Below are positions 27,273-36,785 of a stretch of 64,000 nucleotides of DNA, one piece after another. The position numbers were made by a program, and so were the translations under genes. Below the pieces are notes generated by a model, which saw only the letters and a list, made by a program, of their open reading frames with translations, did no database searches and was not told where the DNA came from. Origin of the DNA: JABWBD01 sp040768665 (GTDB taxonomy: Bacteria; Planctomycetota; Planctomycetia; Pirellulales; Thermoguttaceae); the NCBI GenBank assembly GCA_040768665.1, contig JAXGMN010000014.1, forward strand, positions 186,001 through 250,000. The letters run 5' to 3'. How positions within the stretch are numbered: position 1 is the first letter of the stretch; each line of letters opens with the position of its first letter.

Positions 27273-27483
27273 AACGGTCTTTCCTGCAAATGGCACTTCC
27301 CTGAGCGACCCCGACGTCAACCGCCGGACGTTCATCAGCACGAATGGAATCGCTGCAGCCCGATGGTAAACAGCACAGACTGATCGTACGGCGATCGAAC
27401 CGGCCTTTCCTTCAAGCCACCGAGGCAATTGTATTCGGGCGGGCCTCGCACGAAAACCGCTGCATGCGCGGAAAAAAGCCGGT

Positions 27484-28965
27484 TCATTCGGCAGGCGAAC
27501 CCGATTTACCTGCCGGTTCTCCCTGTTTCGTCCCCGGCGACGGGTAGCCCGCCGCGAGATCGTCCAGGACCAGCACCCAATCCAGATTCTCGCCGGGCTC
27601 CGGCGGCGAGAACGCCCGCTGGCCTTGATTGGAAAACTCGCCGATCCGATCGGCCTCCCCGTTGCGAGGGTTGAACCACCAAGCCACGGCCTTCGGCCCC
27701 GTGATTTTGTCCATGCGGACTTTGAACGTTCGTCCCACGGGCGCGTAGACCATGGCATAGCTGCCGCTGGCATCCCGCGTGGCCACGAACCGCTTCCGAC
27801 CTGCGCCCGGCACGGCGGTAGGCACCTCGGCCGGCACAAGGATCGAGTCGTCCGGCACCCGGGTCAGAAACGGACGCGACTCGAGCAGTCGCCGGGCGAA
27901 CTGCATCTGGGCCGCGCCCGGCTGTCCGATCGCTTCGAACCAAGGCATAAGCGGGCCGTTCACCGGCTTGCGAGGCGGCGCCCACATCTGCCAGACCGAA
28001 TGATGGCCGTACGTGTGGCCGAACGCACCGGAGAACAGGTCCCAATACAGCGGCCGGCGGACGTCGGCGGCGGTGGAATGGCCGAAGTCGGCCGCTTTGA
28101 ACGAGAGCGGATGGTCTTCGTAGAGCGGTTCGCCATCGAGCACCGGCCGGACCGGCTTCAGGTCGTAGTCCGCCCGCGTCGCCGCGTAACGCGGGGTGAA
28201 CTCGGCCACGTGGCCGTTCTGGCGCATGTGGAAGTCGATCCAGTTGTCGCTTGGAAAGTATTCCGCGGAACCGTGGCCGCCTGAGGGATGGAAGGTCATC
28301 AGGTGCCTGCCGCCGTCGCCTTCGCGCAGGCCGCGGGCCGTGGCACGGAGGATCTCGCGGTGACGCTGCGTCTCGACCGGACGATCGCCGCCGAGGATCC
28401 AGACGATCGCGCTGGACTTGTACCGCCCGCCGAGCCACTTGCCGTAAGCGCGGGCGTTTTCAGGTGTGAAGATCTCCGGGCCGACGCCCCATTTCTTGTT
28501 CCACTTGTCGCCCCAGGTCGGCAGCAGTCCGATGACTAAGCCGAGCGATTCCGCCCGCCCGACGATCCAGTCGACATGGTCCCAGTAGTCGTTATTCGGG
28601 CCGTCCTTCACCGCCGGCCGCGCGGGATCGTTCTCCACCAGCGGCACGTGCCCGTAGGCGTTCGGCGTGTTCAGCCCGTCCAACTCCGCGAGCGCAACCG
28701 CCTGAACCACGGTGAAGCCTTTCGTGGCGCGATCCTGGAGATAGCGGTCGGCCTCTTCCCGGTTGAGCCGGTGGAACAGCTCCCACGCCGTATCGCCCAG
28801 CCAGAAGAACGGTCGTCCATCTTCATAGACGAGAAAGCGCCGGTTGTCGCTTACCTTCAGCCGCGCAGCGGCGTCGGCCGCCTGTGCGGCGGGAATCAAG
28901 GATGCCATGGCAGCCATCGCGACCAGAACAAAGCCACAGCGGGAAACATGAGTCGCAGAAGTCAT
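27484..28965 (-). CDS. secreted GH140-like (apiosidase-like, DUF4038) glycoside hydrolase
   Basis: The 493-residue protein starts at ATG 28965 behind a strong AAGGAG and carries a signal peptide (about residues 1-29). The barrel opens with NRRFLVYEDGRPFFWLGDTA, typical of DUF4038/GH140 enzymes. The likely catalytic pair is Asp194 (IVWILGGDRP) and Glu279 (PVLDGEPLYEDHP), matching the Asp/Glu arrangement known for the GH140 apiosidase. The last third carries the usual C-terminal beta domain (SYAMVYAPVGRTFKV; WWFNPRNGEA). It is expected to cleave a plant or algal polysaccharide side chain in the periplasm or outside. The esterase gene lies 20 bases upstream on the same strand, so the two probably form one transcript. 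Confidence 0.87.
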   Translation of the reverse strand: MTSATHVSRCGFVLVAMAAMASLIPAAQAADAAARLKVSDNRRFLVYEDGRPFFWLGDTAWELFHRLNREEADRYLQDRATKGFTVVQAVALAELDGLNTPNAYGHVPLVENDPARPAVKDGPNNDYWDHVDWIVGRAESLGLVIGLLPTWGDKWNKKWGVGPEIFTPENARAYGKWLGGRYKSSAIVWILGGDRPVETQRHREILRATARGLREGDGGRHLMTFHPSGGHGSAEYFPSDNWIDFHMRQNGHVAEFTPRYAATRADYDLKPVRPVLDGEPLYEDHPLSFKAADFGHSTAADVRRPLYWDLFSGAFGHTYGHHSVWQMWAPPRKPVNGPLMPWFEAIGQPGAAQMQFARRLLESRPFLTRVPDDSILVPAEVPTAVPGAGRKRFVATRDASGSYAMVYAPVGRTFKVRMDKITGPKAVAWWFNPRNGEADRIGEFSNQGQRAFSPPEPGENLDWVLVLDDLAAGYPSPGTKQGEPAGKSGSPAE

Positions 28966-28985
28966 TGTTGTGCTCCTTCGAGCGA

Positions 28986-30707
28986 TTATCGCGACAGAAC
29001 GATCTCCACACCTTCGCGCGACGGTATCTCCACGCCGGTGATCGTGATCCGCCCCCGCCTGTCCACCTCGACCACTCGCCACCCGTCATCGCCGATTCGG
29101 ACGCCCACCCGACCGGGCGGCTGAAGCTGGAACCATTGCATCCTTCGCAGCGTGACATCGGTTCGCACCGGGTACTCGATTCCCGGATAGTCCGCGTGGA
29201 TCGTGATTGCATACGCGTCGACTCCATCTCGGACGCCGCTGAACCCCATGCCCCGGTTCATCCACCCGACCAGGTCGCCATCTTCGGGGCTTCCGTCTCC
29301 CGGATTCCGGTCCGACGAGGTATTGCTGAATGCAGGATAGCTCTGATCCCGGCGAAACTCGCGAAACCGCTGGGCCCAGGCTTTTACGTCGGCGGGTGCG
29401 TCTTTGCCGCAGGTGCTATGGCTGCCATTGTCCCAGTAGACGGCAAACGCCTGACGCGTCTCGGCAAGTGCGCGGTAGAAGGGCGGGTTGTTTTGCCACG
29501 GGATGGAAGCGTCCTGCCGACCGTTGATCAGGAAGACCGGCGGCAAGTCGCCTTGGAACTGTCGGACGAAACGCTCGCCGTCCATTCGTTCGAGCAATGG
29601 CACACCTTCGTTGGTTTTGAGATCTGCGGGGATCGGCCCGATCCAACAGGATGGCTCGAACCGCCGCGCGCTGCCCGCCCCACGGTAGGTATAGCTGACG
29701 ATCGGCACGTGTGCGTGGACTGCGGCAAAAAGCTCGGGACGCCGGAAGCCGAACGAGATCGTCCCGCAGCCTCCCATGGAACCGCCGGAGCAGTACCATC
29801 GGGTCGTGTCCGGCTGGTAGTAGTCTCGCACGAAATCGAGAATCCACAAGTTTCGCCGTTCCGTATAGTCCGTCGGCACCCCTTCGGCCATCCGGCTCCG
29901 GTCGAAAATGTTCGAGTTGTAGCCATACCAGAAAGTCCAGATCGCCGGGGTGCCACCGTCGCCGGCCTCGGTGTGCGGGCGGTTGATCCAGACGCGATCC
30001 GTGGGGCGCACGATCAGCTCGTCGCCTTGCATGCGGACGCTGAACTTGAAGGGCAATCCCTCGCGCCAGCCCATGCCGGCATCGCCAAACACGAGATATT
30101 CCATATCGGCCACAACGCCGCCCTTGGCGTGCAGGTTGAGCCAAAGGGCCCTCTCCCGACCCGCGCCTCGCGCGTGTGGGGGTATGTTTCGCTGCCAGAT
30201 CGGAAGGATCTTGCCCGGTTCCGCATAAACTCCGCTTTCGAGCGAGTTTTCTCCGAGCGTCACAAGCGTTGCTTCCTGCCCCGCCGGATCTGTGTGCGTG
30301 ACGGCGAAAAACAGTTCTCCTCTCGTCCCTTCGGGCACCGTATGCACGAACAGTCCACCGGACGGGTCCACCCGCGCCTCGCCTGGCCGCAGAAGCCAAC
30401 CTACTGGTCTGCTCGGCGGATTGCCCTTGGAAAACGACGCCGGGTCTTCCCACCAGTCGCGGGCGCTGTGGCGTTCGATGTGGTGAGCGATGCGCCGAGC
30501 TTGGACAATTTCGGTAATGGGAGCATCCGACACGTAGACATTCAGCGTCGTCCCCTCCGGGGTTTCCGCTTCGGTCCAAGTGAGAAACACCTGTCCGCCT
30601 TCCAGCGTCGCCTTCAGGTCGCTCACCGGCGAAGCCGCCAGCCCACAATCGAGCGTTACTGCCCAGATGATAAACGTCCAGGTTGGCAGTTGCGTCACTG
30701 TTCTCAT
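28986..30707 (-). CDS. secreted serine esterase/alpha-beta hydrolase with N-terminal Fn3-like domain
   Basis: The 573-residue protein begins at ATG 30707 (chosen for its signal peptide, residues 1-25). Residues about 26-115 look like a fibronectin type III domain (SDLKATLEGGQVFLTWTEAE). The hydrolase domain has the nucleophile elbow G308-G-S310-M-G-G313, an acid candidate Asp399 (NGRQDASIPW) and His430 (DNGSHSTC), a plausible triad. Residues after 500 form a beta-sandwich tail. Polysaccharide esterases often share this build, and the GH140-like gene follows after 20 bases, which supports a role in removing acyl groups from a glycan. No clear Shine-Dalgarno precedes the chosen start. Confidence 0.78.
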   Translation of the reverse strand: MRTVTQLPTWTFIIWAVTLDCGLAASPVSDLKATLEGGQVFLTWTEAETPEGTTLNVYVSDAPITEIVQARRIAHHIERHSARDWWEDPASFSKGNPPSRPVGWLLRPGEARVDPSGGLFVHTVPEGTRGELFFAVTHTDPAGQEATLVTLGENSLESGVYAEPGKILPIWQRNIPPHARGAGRERALWLNLHAKGGVVADMEYLVFGDAGMGWREGLPFKFSVRMQGDELIVRPTDRVWINRPHTEAGDGGTPAIWTFWYGYNSNIFDRSRMAEGVPTDYTERRNLWILDFVRDYYQPDTTRWYCSGGSMGGCGTISFGFRRPELFAAVHAHVPIVSYTYRGAGSARRFEPSCWIGPIPADLKTNEGVPLLERMDGERFVRQFQGDLPPVFLINGRQDASIPWQNNPPFYRALAETRQAFAVYWDNGSHSTCGKDAPADVKAWAQRFREFRRDQSYPAFSNTSSDRNPGDGSPEDGDLVGWMNRGMGFSGVRDGVDAYAITIHADYPGIEYPVRTDVTLRRMQWFQLQPPGRVGVRIGDDGWRVVEVDRRGRITITGVEIPSREGVEIVLSR

Positions 30708-30985
30708 CGCTGATTTTCGTTTACTGGGGCCGGTGACATGACTCACCTCCTGGGAGTATCTCAGCAGCTCTGCGCCGCTGTTTGTTTCGCACCGCATCCC
30801 GTCAATTATATCAGCGTCAGGCGAGCGACACACCACCCGGTGTGCGATTGCGACCGGCCGTTTGGCTCAAATTGCGCCGGCCTCTTGCCCAGTGCCACTG
30901 TGCTTGACCGTCCCCTTGCGGTAGGATATCCGCTTGTGATGGAATTGAGAAGGTAGCGGGTTCGTGACAGGAGAAGGATGGTACG

Positions 30986-31681
30986 ATGCGTGAACAGCCC
31001 GCCTGGCAATGGAACGAGCTTCAGCAGGTCGGCACCGATTACGCAGATGCCACGGAGGTCGCACGCTACGAACAGCGGATGGGTGAATTTCGCAACTTGC
31101 CGTCCGAGGACGCCGCGATTTTGGACATCCTGGCGCTGGCGAAGGGGTCGCACCTTTTGGAGATTGGCACCGGTACGGGCCATTTCGCGCTCGCGGCGGC
31201 CAGGGCCGGTCATCGTATCACCGCTCTGGATGTTTCGCCGACCATGCTTCGATACGCCGAAGGTCGGGCCAAGGCCGAAGGACTGGACGATATTGAGTTT
31301 CGCCACGCCGGTTTCCTCACGCTTGCGGCCCCGCCCAGCACGTTCGATGCGGCCGTGTCGGTGGCCGTGCTGCACCATCTGCCCGACCTGTGGAAGGCAG
31401 TCGCGTTGAGCAATATCCACCGCGTCCTGAAACCCGGCGGTCAATTCCTGCTGTGCGACGTGGTCTTCTCGTCGAAGGATCGCGATCTGTGGACACAGTT
31501 CGACGCTTTTGTTGCAGCAATGCCGCAACCCATGCGAGAGAACGTCCATGGCCACATTGCCAAAGAGTTCAGCACGCTCGACTGGATCATGGAGGGCTTG
31601 CTGGTGCGGGCGGGCTTTGAGATTTGTCGGATCGTGGTTACCCAGGCCCCGCTGATCCAATATCTCTGCAAGGCCAGATAG
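30986..31681 (+). CDS. class I SAM-dependent methyltransferase
   Basis: The 231-residue protein has the Rossmann methyltransferase core. Motif I is LLEIGTGTGHFAL (residues 57-69), followed by the acidic strand end in RITALDVSPTM, the VAVLHHLPD segment typical of small-molecule (UbiE/COQ5-like) enzymes, and LKPGGQFLLCDVV. The C-terminal FSTLDWIMEGLLVRAGFEI fits the cap seen in methyltransferase type 11. The substrate is unknown. It is divergent from the esterase gene and lies 25 bases upstream of the LamG protein gene, although a functional link is not obvious. Confidence 0.88.
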   Translation: MREQPAWQWNELQQVGTDYADATEVARYEQRMGEFRNLPSEDAAILDILALAKGSHLLEIGTGTGHFALAAARAGHRITALDVSPTMLRYAEGRAKAEGLDDIEFRHAGFLTLAAPPSTFDAAVSVAVLHHLPDLWKAVALSNIHRVLKPGGQFLLCDVVFSSKDRDLWTQFDAFVAAMPQPMRENVHGHIAKEFSTLDWIMEGLLVRAGFEICRIVVTQAPLIQYLCKAR

Positions 31682-31706
31682 TTCTTGATGATACAGGAGT
31701 TCGATC

Positions 31707-34700
31707 ATGCGACCGGTTGTTGCCGTCCTTCTGTGCACCGTGAGCGTTGCGGCTCATGCCGAGCCGATCGCGCATTACGCGCTGGACAAGGGCGCGGAGG
31801 GTGTGGTGCACGACGGCAGCGGCAATGGTCACGATGGCAGGCTCGTCGGTGCCACGTGGTCGAAAGGCGGCCTGCGGTTCGACGGCAGCGGCGATTACGT
31901 CGATCTCGGCGACAACCGGGCGCTGAAGATTGCCGGAGATCTCTCCATCTTCGCCTGGGCTACGCTCACTGCCTCGCCATACCCCGACGGCACGACCAAC
32001 TGGACCATCGTCGATTGCGAGCGGTTTCCGGAGGAAGGCTTCATTTTGCGGGTCGACGGCGGGGCGTCGAAACTGATGTACCGGGCGGACAACCATGGGA
32101 AGAACTGGTATCGCTTCGGGAACACTGCACTGGAAAACCAGCGAGCCTACCTGCTGGGGGTCGTCGTCCATGATGGCAAGGCGACGCTCTACGTCGATGG
32201 CCGCCCGGACGGGACGTTCGATGTCGGCCAGCCGGCTTTCGGCAGTGAGCCGATGAAGATCAGTTCGCCCGCCCAGTCGTTTACCGGAGTGATTCACGAT
32301 GTGCGAATTTACGGCCGGGCCCTGTCGCTCAACGAGGTGGTCAAGCTTTTCCGCGATGCCGGCGAGTCATTCGGCAAGACGGAGGCCGCAACGGGGTGCT
32401 TGGGACTCGAGTCGTTCGTCTATGACGACGAGCGACGTGCGATCGCCCGGGTCGATTTCTTCAGCGCGTTGCCGCTGGGCGACGAGGAAGCGGTGCACGT
32501 GGAGGTGCTCGACCGCGCGGGAGCAGCGGTTCGCACCCGCAGGGTGGAAGACGTGCCGGCGAGCGTTACGGACGACTACGCGTTCGAGCTCGGTGATCTT
32601 CCCGCGGGCGATTACACCATCCGTGCGGTCGTGCGTGGTCCATCCGGTGATCGGGCCGCTGTGGCGGAATCGTTTACATGGCCCACACCTCCGCCGACGG
32701 TGCCTTCGCCCCAGGCGCTCGTCGTGGGACCACTGCCCGCGGCGCCGGCAAGGATCGTGCCGAAGGTCCTTCCCGCGACCGGTGGAGCCTTGCGAATCGT
32801 CGCGGGCGGCTGCGAGTTGGACGTCGAGTCGGCTTTCTCGATTCCCGACGGCTGGAATCGTCTGGCCACCGGCGCCATAGCGGGCGACTGGTCGCTGGAG
32901 CAGACGCATGGTGACGGCGACGGCGTCGTGACCGTCTCTGCGAAGGGGCAGAGCTACCTTCTCAAGCGCATCGCGGTGCCCGAGCAGGGACGCGTCCTCA
33001 TTCACGATACCGTCACAAACCTCACTGAGGAACCGATCGCCGTTCTATTCCGGCACAGCGCGCGGTCGAATCCGGGCTCGCTCGGCAAGGTCCATCTCGC
33101 CGGCATGCAGGTAGGACGCGCCGGCGGGAGCGTGGAACTGAAGACCTGCCCGATCGCCACGTTCGAGTGCAACGGGGTTGCGCTCGGCCTGGTGCCGCTG
33201 GACGATGTGTTCATCGTGCAGTCGACCGGAGCGTATGACGGGGAAAAGGTCACGATCGGCTCCGACACGTTCGCTTTGGGCGGCGGCAAATCGCACACAT
33301 TCGAATGGGCGGTGTACGCGTTGGACGGCGGCGGCTACTACGACCTCGTCAATGCCGTCCGGCATGACGACGACCGCAACCATGTTACCGTGCAAAGCGG
33401 CTTCGCGTTCGTCCCCGGCACTCTCCATCGCCGGAGCCTCGAGTTGGTGCCTGATGAAAGGTTCTTCAAGATCCGCAACGCGGACTACATTTCGCTGTCG
33501 TGCCTGTCGTTCTGTTCAGACGATCCCAGCTTCTCGCTCGAAGGGATCGAGTTCATGGAATATCCGCTGGAACGTCAGCGCGTCCGGCAGATGATGGACG
33601 CGATGAACAAGGTGCGTCCCGGCATCCGTGGCATGTTTCACGTGGCCCATCAGCTTTATGCCAACGCGACCCCGGACCGAGTGTTTGCCGATTCGCGAGT
33701 CCTTCAGGCCGACGGAACCCATGCGGTGTATCCGTACGACTACTCCAACGGCAACTACTTCACGCGCCAACGCTACGAGCAGAACTGGCGGTGGTGGATC
33801 TACTATCCCACGTTCAAGAACAGTTTTGGCAAGGCGATGCTCGACTCGATTGACGTGATGATGGATGAGATGGGCGCCGAGGGTGTGTTCGTCGACGGCT
33901 ATCTCTGGGGTTACGGCGGCGACTACACATACGATCGATGGGACGGCGTCAGCGCCGACGTCGATCCCCAGACCCATCGCGTCAAGCGGCTGAAGGGCTC
34001 GGTCATCCTCCTCACCCAGGAGTTTATGGCCGAGTACACGCGGCGAATCGTCGATCGCGGCGGAGTGGTGATCGGCAACAATACGATCCCGACGCGGACC
34101 ATTTGCCGGGCCCCGGTAATCGTCGACAAGGAAATCACGGAAGGTCCCTACGTTCACCTGGCCACAACTCCGATCGCGCTGGGCAATCCGGCTGCCATTC
34201 GCACGGAGCAGGACGTTTACGAGGACGTGCGGGCCAAGCTGGCGTGGGGTAACCTGTACTTCTACTATGGCGAACCGGCGAACTTGACCTATGAATCCGT
34301 GCCCGCAAAGATGTATCCGATCACTTTTCAGGAAATCCACAGCGGCACTGTGAAGGGGAAGGAGCGGATCGTCACCATGCATCCGGGGATCTACGGCTGG
34401 CGAGACGGCATTCAATTGCACCGTTGTTACCGCTACGATTCGCGTGGGCATCAGGCCCCGCACGCGTTCGTGACAACCGTCGACGCGGACGGCGTGCGGA
34501 CGCTGCTGGATTTCAGCGGAAAGGAGATGGCGGTGATTGAGCGCATCCCGGTAACCATCGAGACGGCAGAGCCGGTCAATGTGCTCGTCGAGCGCTGCGG
34601 CGGCGCCGATACCGTGCTGCGTCTGAACGGTATTGGAAAAGTGATCCTCCACGTCAACGATTTTCAGCGAACGATTGCACTCGACGGTCCCCAAGTCGTA

Positions 34701-34724
34701 ACCATTCCTGGATGCCAGCCATGA
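31707..34724 (+). CDS. secreted LamG domain protein with C-terminal TIM-barrel glycosidase-like region
   Basis: The 1005-residue protein has a signal peptide (MRPVVAVLLCTVSVAAHA). Residues about 20-225 are a LamG/concanavalin-like domain: LRFDGSGDYVDLGDNRALKI, then GVIHDVRIYGRALSLNEV. Beta-rich segments follow to about residue 580. The C-terminal third looks like a TIM barrel (RPGIRGMFHVAHQLYANA; MDEMGAEGVFVDGYLWGYGG with acidic residues near 730; YTRRIVDRGGVVIGNN), as in uncharacterised families near DUF6259 and GH36-like enzymes. It is probably a carbohydrate-active enzyme of unknown specificity. Its stop overlaps the next ATG (ATGA). Confidence 0.75.
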   Translation: MRPVVAVLLCTVSVAAHAEPIAHYALDKGAEGVVHDGSGNGHDGRLVGATWSKGGLRFDGSGDYVDLGDNRALKIAGDLSIFAWATLTASPYPDGTTNWTIVDCERFPEEGFILRVDGGASKLMYRADNHGKNWYRFGNTALENQRAYLLGVVVHDGKATLYVDGRPDGTFDVGQPAFGSEPMKISSPAQSFTGVIHDVRIYGRALSLNEVVKLFRDAGESFGKTEAATGCLGLESFVYDDERRAIARVDFFSALPLGDEEAVHVEVLDRAGAAVRTRRVEDVPASVTDDYAFELGDLPAGDYTIRAVVRGPSGDRAAVAESFTWPTPPPTVPSPQALVVGPLPAAPARIVPKVLPATGGALRIVAGGCELDVESAFSIPDGWNRLATGAIAGDWSLEQTHGDGDGVVTVSAKGQSYLLKRIAVPEQGRVLIHDTVTNLTEEPIAVLFRHSARSNPGSLGKVHLAGMQVGRAGGSVELKTCPIATFECNGVALGLVPLDDVFIVQSTGAYDGEKVTIGSDTFALGGGKSHTFEWAVYALDGGGYYDLVNAVRHDDDRNHVTVQSGFAFVPGTLHRRSLELVPDERFFKIRNADYISLSCLSFCSDDPSFSLEGIEFMEYPLERQRVRQMMDAMNKVRPGIRGMFHVAHQLYANATPDRVFADSRVLQADGTHAVYPYDYSNGNYFTRQRYEQNWRWWIYYPTFKNSFGKAMLDSIDVMMDEMGAEGVFVDGYLWGYGGDYTYDRWDGVSADVDPQTHRVKRLKGSVILLTQEFMAEYTRRIVDRGGVVIGNNTIPTRTICRAPVIVDKEITEGPYVHLATTPIALGNPAAIRTEQDVYEDVRAKLAWGNLYFYYGEPANLTYESVPAKMYPITFQEIHSGTVKGKERIVTMHPGIYGWRDGIQLHRCYRYDSRGHQAPHAFVTTVDADGVRTLLDFSGKEMAVIERIPVTIETAEPVNVLVERCGGADTVLRLNGIGKVILHVNDFQRTIALDGPQVVTIPGCQP

Positions 34725-36757
34725 AACAGACCATCTTCGCCCTCGGTGTGCTGCTTTTGTACTCAATCCTTCCATTGCCAACCGTCCGCGCGGATCTTGC
34801 TCTCGTGGCGAGCGGGCAACCGAAAGCCGTGATCGTGCTCGCTGACGAGCCGTCGGCTGCGGCGAGGCAGGGGGCTGCCCTGCTGGCCGCCCAGATCGAG
34901 CGGATCTCGGGCGCGACATTGCCGGTGGTGCGCGAAAGTGCCTTGGGTGAGGTGAAAGTCGCTCAGGGCAGGATCATTGCGGACGATCCCGCAATCTCCG
35001 CGGACACGTTCGTTCTTGTCGGCCAAAGCAGCCTGACGCGCGAACTCGGCGTCACCGCTGAAGGGCTGGGTGCGGGAGGGATTCTTCTGCGGACCGCCGG
35101 CAACGCCCTGGTCCTTCTCGGTCCGGACGACAGCACGCCCTCGGATCCCGATGGCACGCGCTACGCCGTGACAACATTCCTCGAGGACGTGCTCGGGTTT
35201 CGCTTTCTGTGGCCGGGCGATCTTGGCCTGGTAGCGCCCGTCCGCAAAGAGCTGGTTGTTCCGTCTTTGGATCGACGATTCACACCGAGAATCGGCCAGC
35301 GGAAGATTCGCAACGCGCACTACAACGACCGGATCCAGGTGGGACTCGATTATCTCGGCTTCTCGAAGGAGGAGAACGACAAAATCGAGGCGGTGACGCT
35401 TGGCAGCGGGCCGGACATGCCGAATTGGTTCCAGTGGCAGCGCCTCGGGGGAAGTATCGGACTGGTGGCCGGCCACGCTTACGGGGATGTGTGGGAGAAG
35501 TATCATGGCGAACACCCCGAGTGGTTCGCCATGCAACCCAGCGGGTCGCGGGATCTCAGCAAATTGACGCCAGGCCGTGCACGGCTGTGCAAGTCGAACC
35601 TCGCGCTCATTGAAGCCTTGGCTTGCGACAAGATCGCCCAACTCGACCGAAGCGGCGGCAAGAGCGCTTCGCTTTCGCCGAACGACGGGGGACTTGCCTG
35701 TTTCTGCATGTGCCCGGAGTGCAAGAAGTTGGATCCGGCGGAGGGCCGGGTCATCACGTTGTGGGACAATTCCTCGGGACCTCGCAGTTCGTTCCAGTAT
35801 GTTTCGCTCACCGACCGGATGGTATGGTTCTGGAACCGGCTTGCCGAGCGGATCACGGCCAGGTATCCGGAGGCGTGGCTGACGGTGTATGCCTACAGTG
35901 CCTACAAGGCTCCGCCGCTTCGCGAGACGCTGCATCCGAATCTGGCGGTCGGATTCGTCGGCATGGATTACCGAAGCGATGCCCAGCGGCAGCAAGCCCG
36001 CAGCGATTGGGATGCCTGGTCGAAGGCAACCAAGAAGCTCTACTGGCGTCCCAACCTGCTTCTGTTCGCCCGGCGGGAAGGTACGCCGTCGCTCTACGCG
36101 CACAAGCTGGCGGAGGACCTCAAGTACTTCGCCGATCACTCGCTGGTGGGCACCGACTTCGATTCCTGCTGCCATCACTGGGCCACGGAAGGGCTGAACT
36201 ACTACGTGCTCGCCCGGCTGCTGTGGGCACCCGATGCCGAGGTGGACGCAATCCTGGACGACTACTGCCGATCGGGATTCGGGACGGCCTGGCGCGAGGT
36301 TCGCCGTTATTTCGACCGCATCGAGGAGCTGACCGACGCAATCGCCAGGCAGGAGCTCGGCGCGACGGTGCCCTACACTCCCGAGATCGTCGCCGAGCTG
36401 CGCGGCATGCTTGATGCCGCCCGGCGCACCGCGGATGACGACGTTGCCCACCGCCGCATCGCTTTTCTTCGGCGAGGGCTGGAATTCACCGGTTTACAGC
36501 ATTGCACGCACGACCTTCTCGCACGCCACGCGGCTCAGCCGCTCACCCCCGACGACAGAAGCGAGCTGGTCAAGCTCCAGCAGGAGAAATGGCTTGCGAT
36601 GCGCCGCATCTTCCGCGAAGAGCCGCTGGCGGTGAATGTCGCGATGGTCGCTTGGGGCAGCGAAGGAATGTTCCGCAAGTGCGGATGGCGGGGAGCCGCC
36701 AGTGTGCCCCGGTCGGTGGTCGAGGCCGACGAAGAAGGTCGCCCGATCGATCCGTAG
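34721..36757 (+). CDS. secreted DUF4838 protein
   Basis: The 678-residue protein starts at ATG 34721, which shares four bases with the upstream stop; a further Met 9 bases earlier is less likely. A signal peptide spans about residues 1-24. The N-terminal part (IVLADEPSAAARQGAALLAA QIERISG-type) resembles the alpha/beta domain found before GH20-like barrels. The central part carries DUF4838 hallmarks: YAVTTFLEDVLGFRFLWPGD, SLSPNDGGLACFCMCPECKK and GTDFDSCCHHWATEGLNYYV. DUF4838 proteins are common in glycan-degrading loci of Planctomycetota, Bacteroidota and Verrucomicrobiota. Coupling to the LamG/TIM-barrel gene suggests one substrate. Confidence 0.85.
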   Translation: MKQTIFALGVLLLYSILPLPTVRADLALVASGQPKAVIVLADEPSAAARQGAALLAAQIERISGATLPVVRESALGEVKVAQGRIIADDPAISADTFVLVGQSSLTRELGVTAEGLGAGGILLRTAGNALVLLGPDDSTPSDPDGTRYAVTTFLEDVLGFRFLWPGDLGLVAPVRKELVVPSLDRRFTPRIGQRKIRNAHYNDRIQVGLDYLGFSKEENDKIEAVTLGSGPDMPNWFQWQRLGGSIGLVAGHAYGDVWEKYHGEHPEWFAMQPSGSRDLSKLTPGRARLCKSNLALIEALACDKIAQLDRSGGKSASLSPNDGGLACFCMCPECKKLDPAEGRVITLWDNSSGPRSSFQYVSLTDRMVWFWNRLAERITARYPEAWLTVYAYSAYKAPPLRETLHPNLAVGFVGMDYRSDAQRQQARSDWDAWSKATKKLYWRPNLLLFARREGTPSLYAHKLAEDLKYFADHSLVGTDFDSCCHHWATEGLNYYVLARLLWAPDAEVDAILDDYCRSGFGTAWREVRRYFDRIEELTDAIARQELGATVPYTPEIVAELRGMLDAARRTADDDVAHRRIAFLRRGLEFTGLQHCTHDLLARHAAQPLTPDDRSELVKLQQEKWLAMRRIFREEPLAVNVAMVAWGSEGMFRKCGWRGAASVPRSVVEADEEGRPIDP

Positions 36758-36785
36758 CGGTCGTGCCGCCTTTCGACAACTCGAG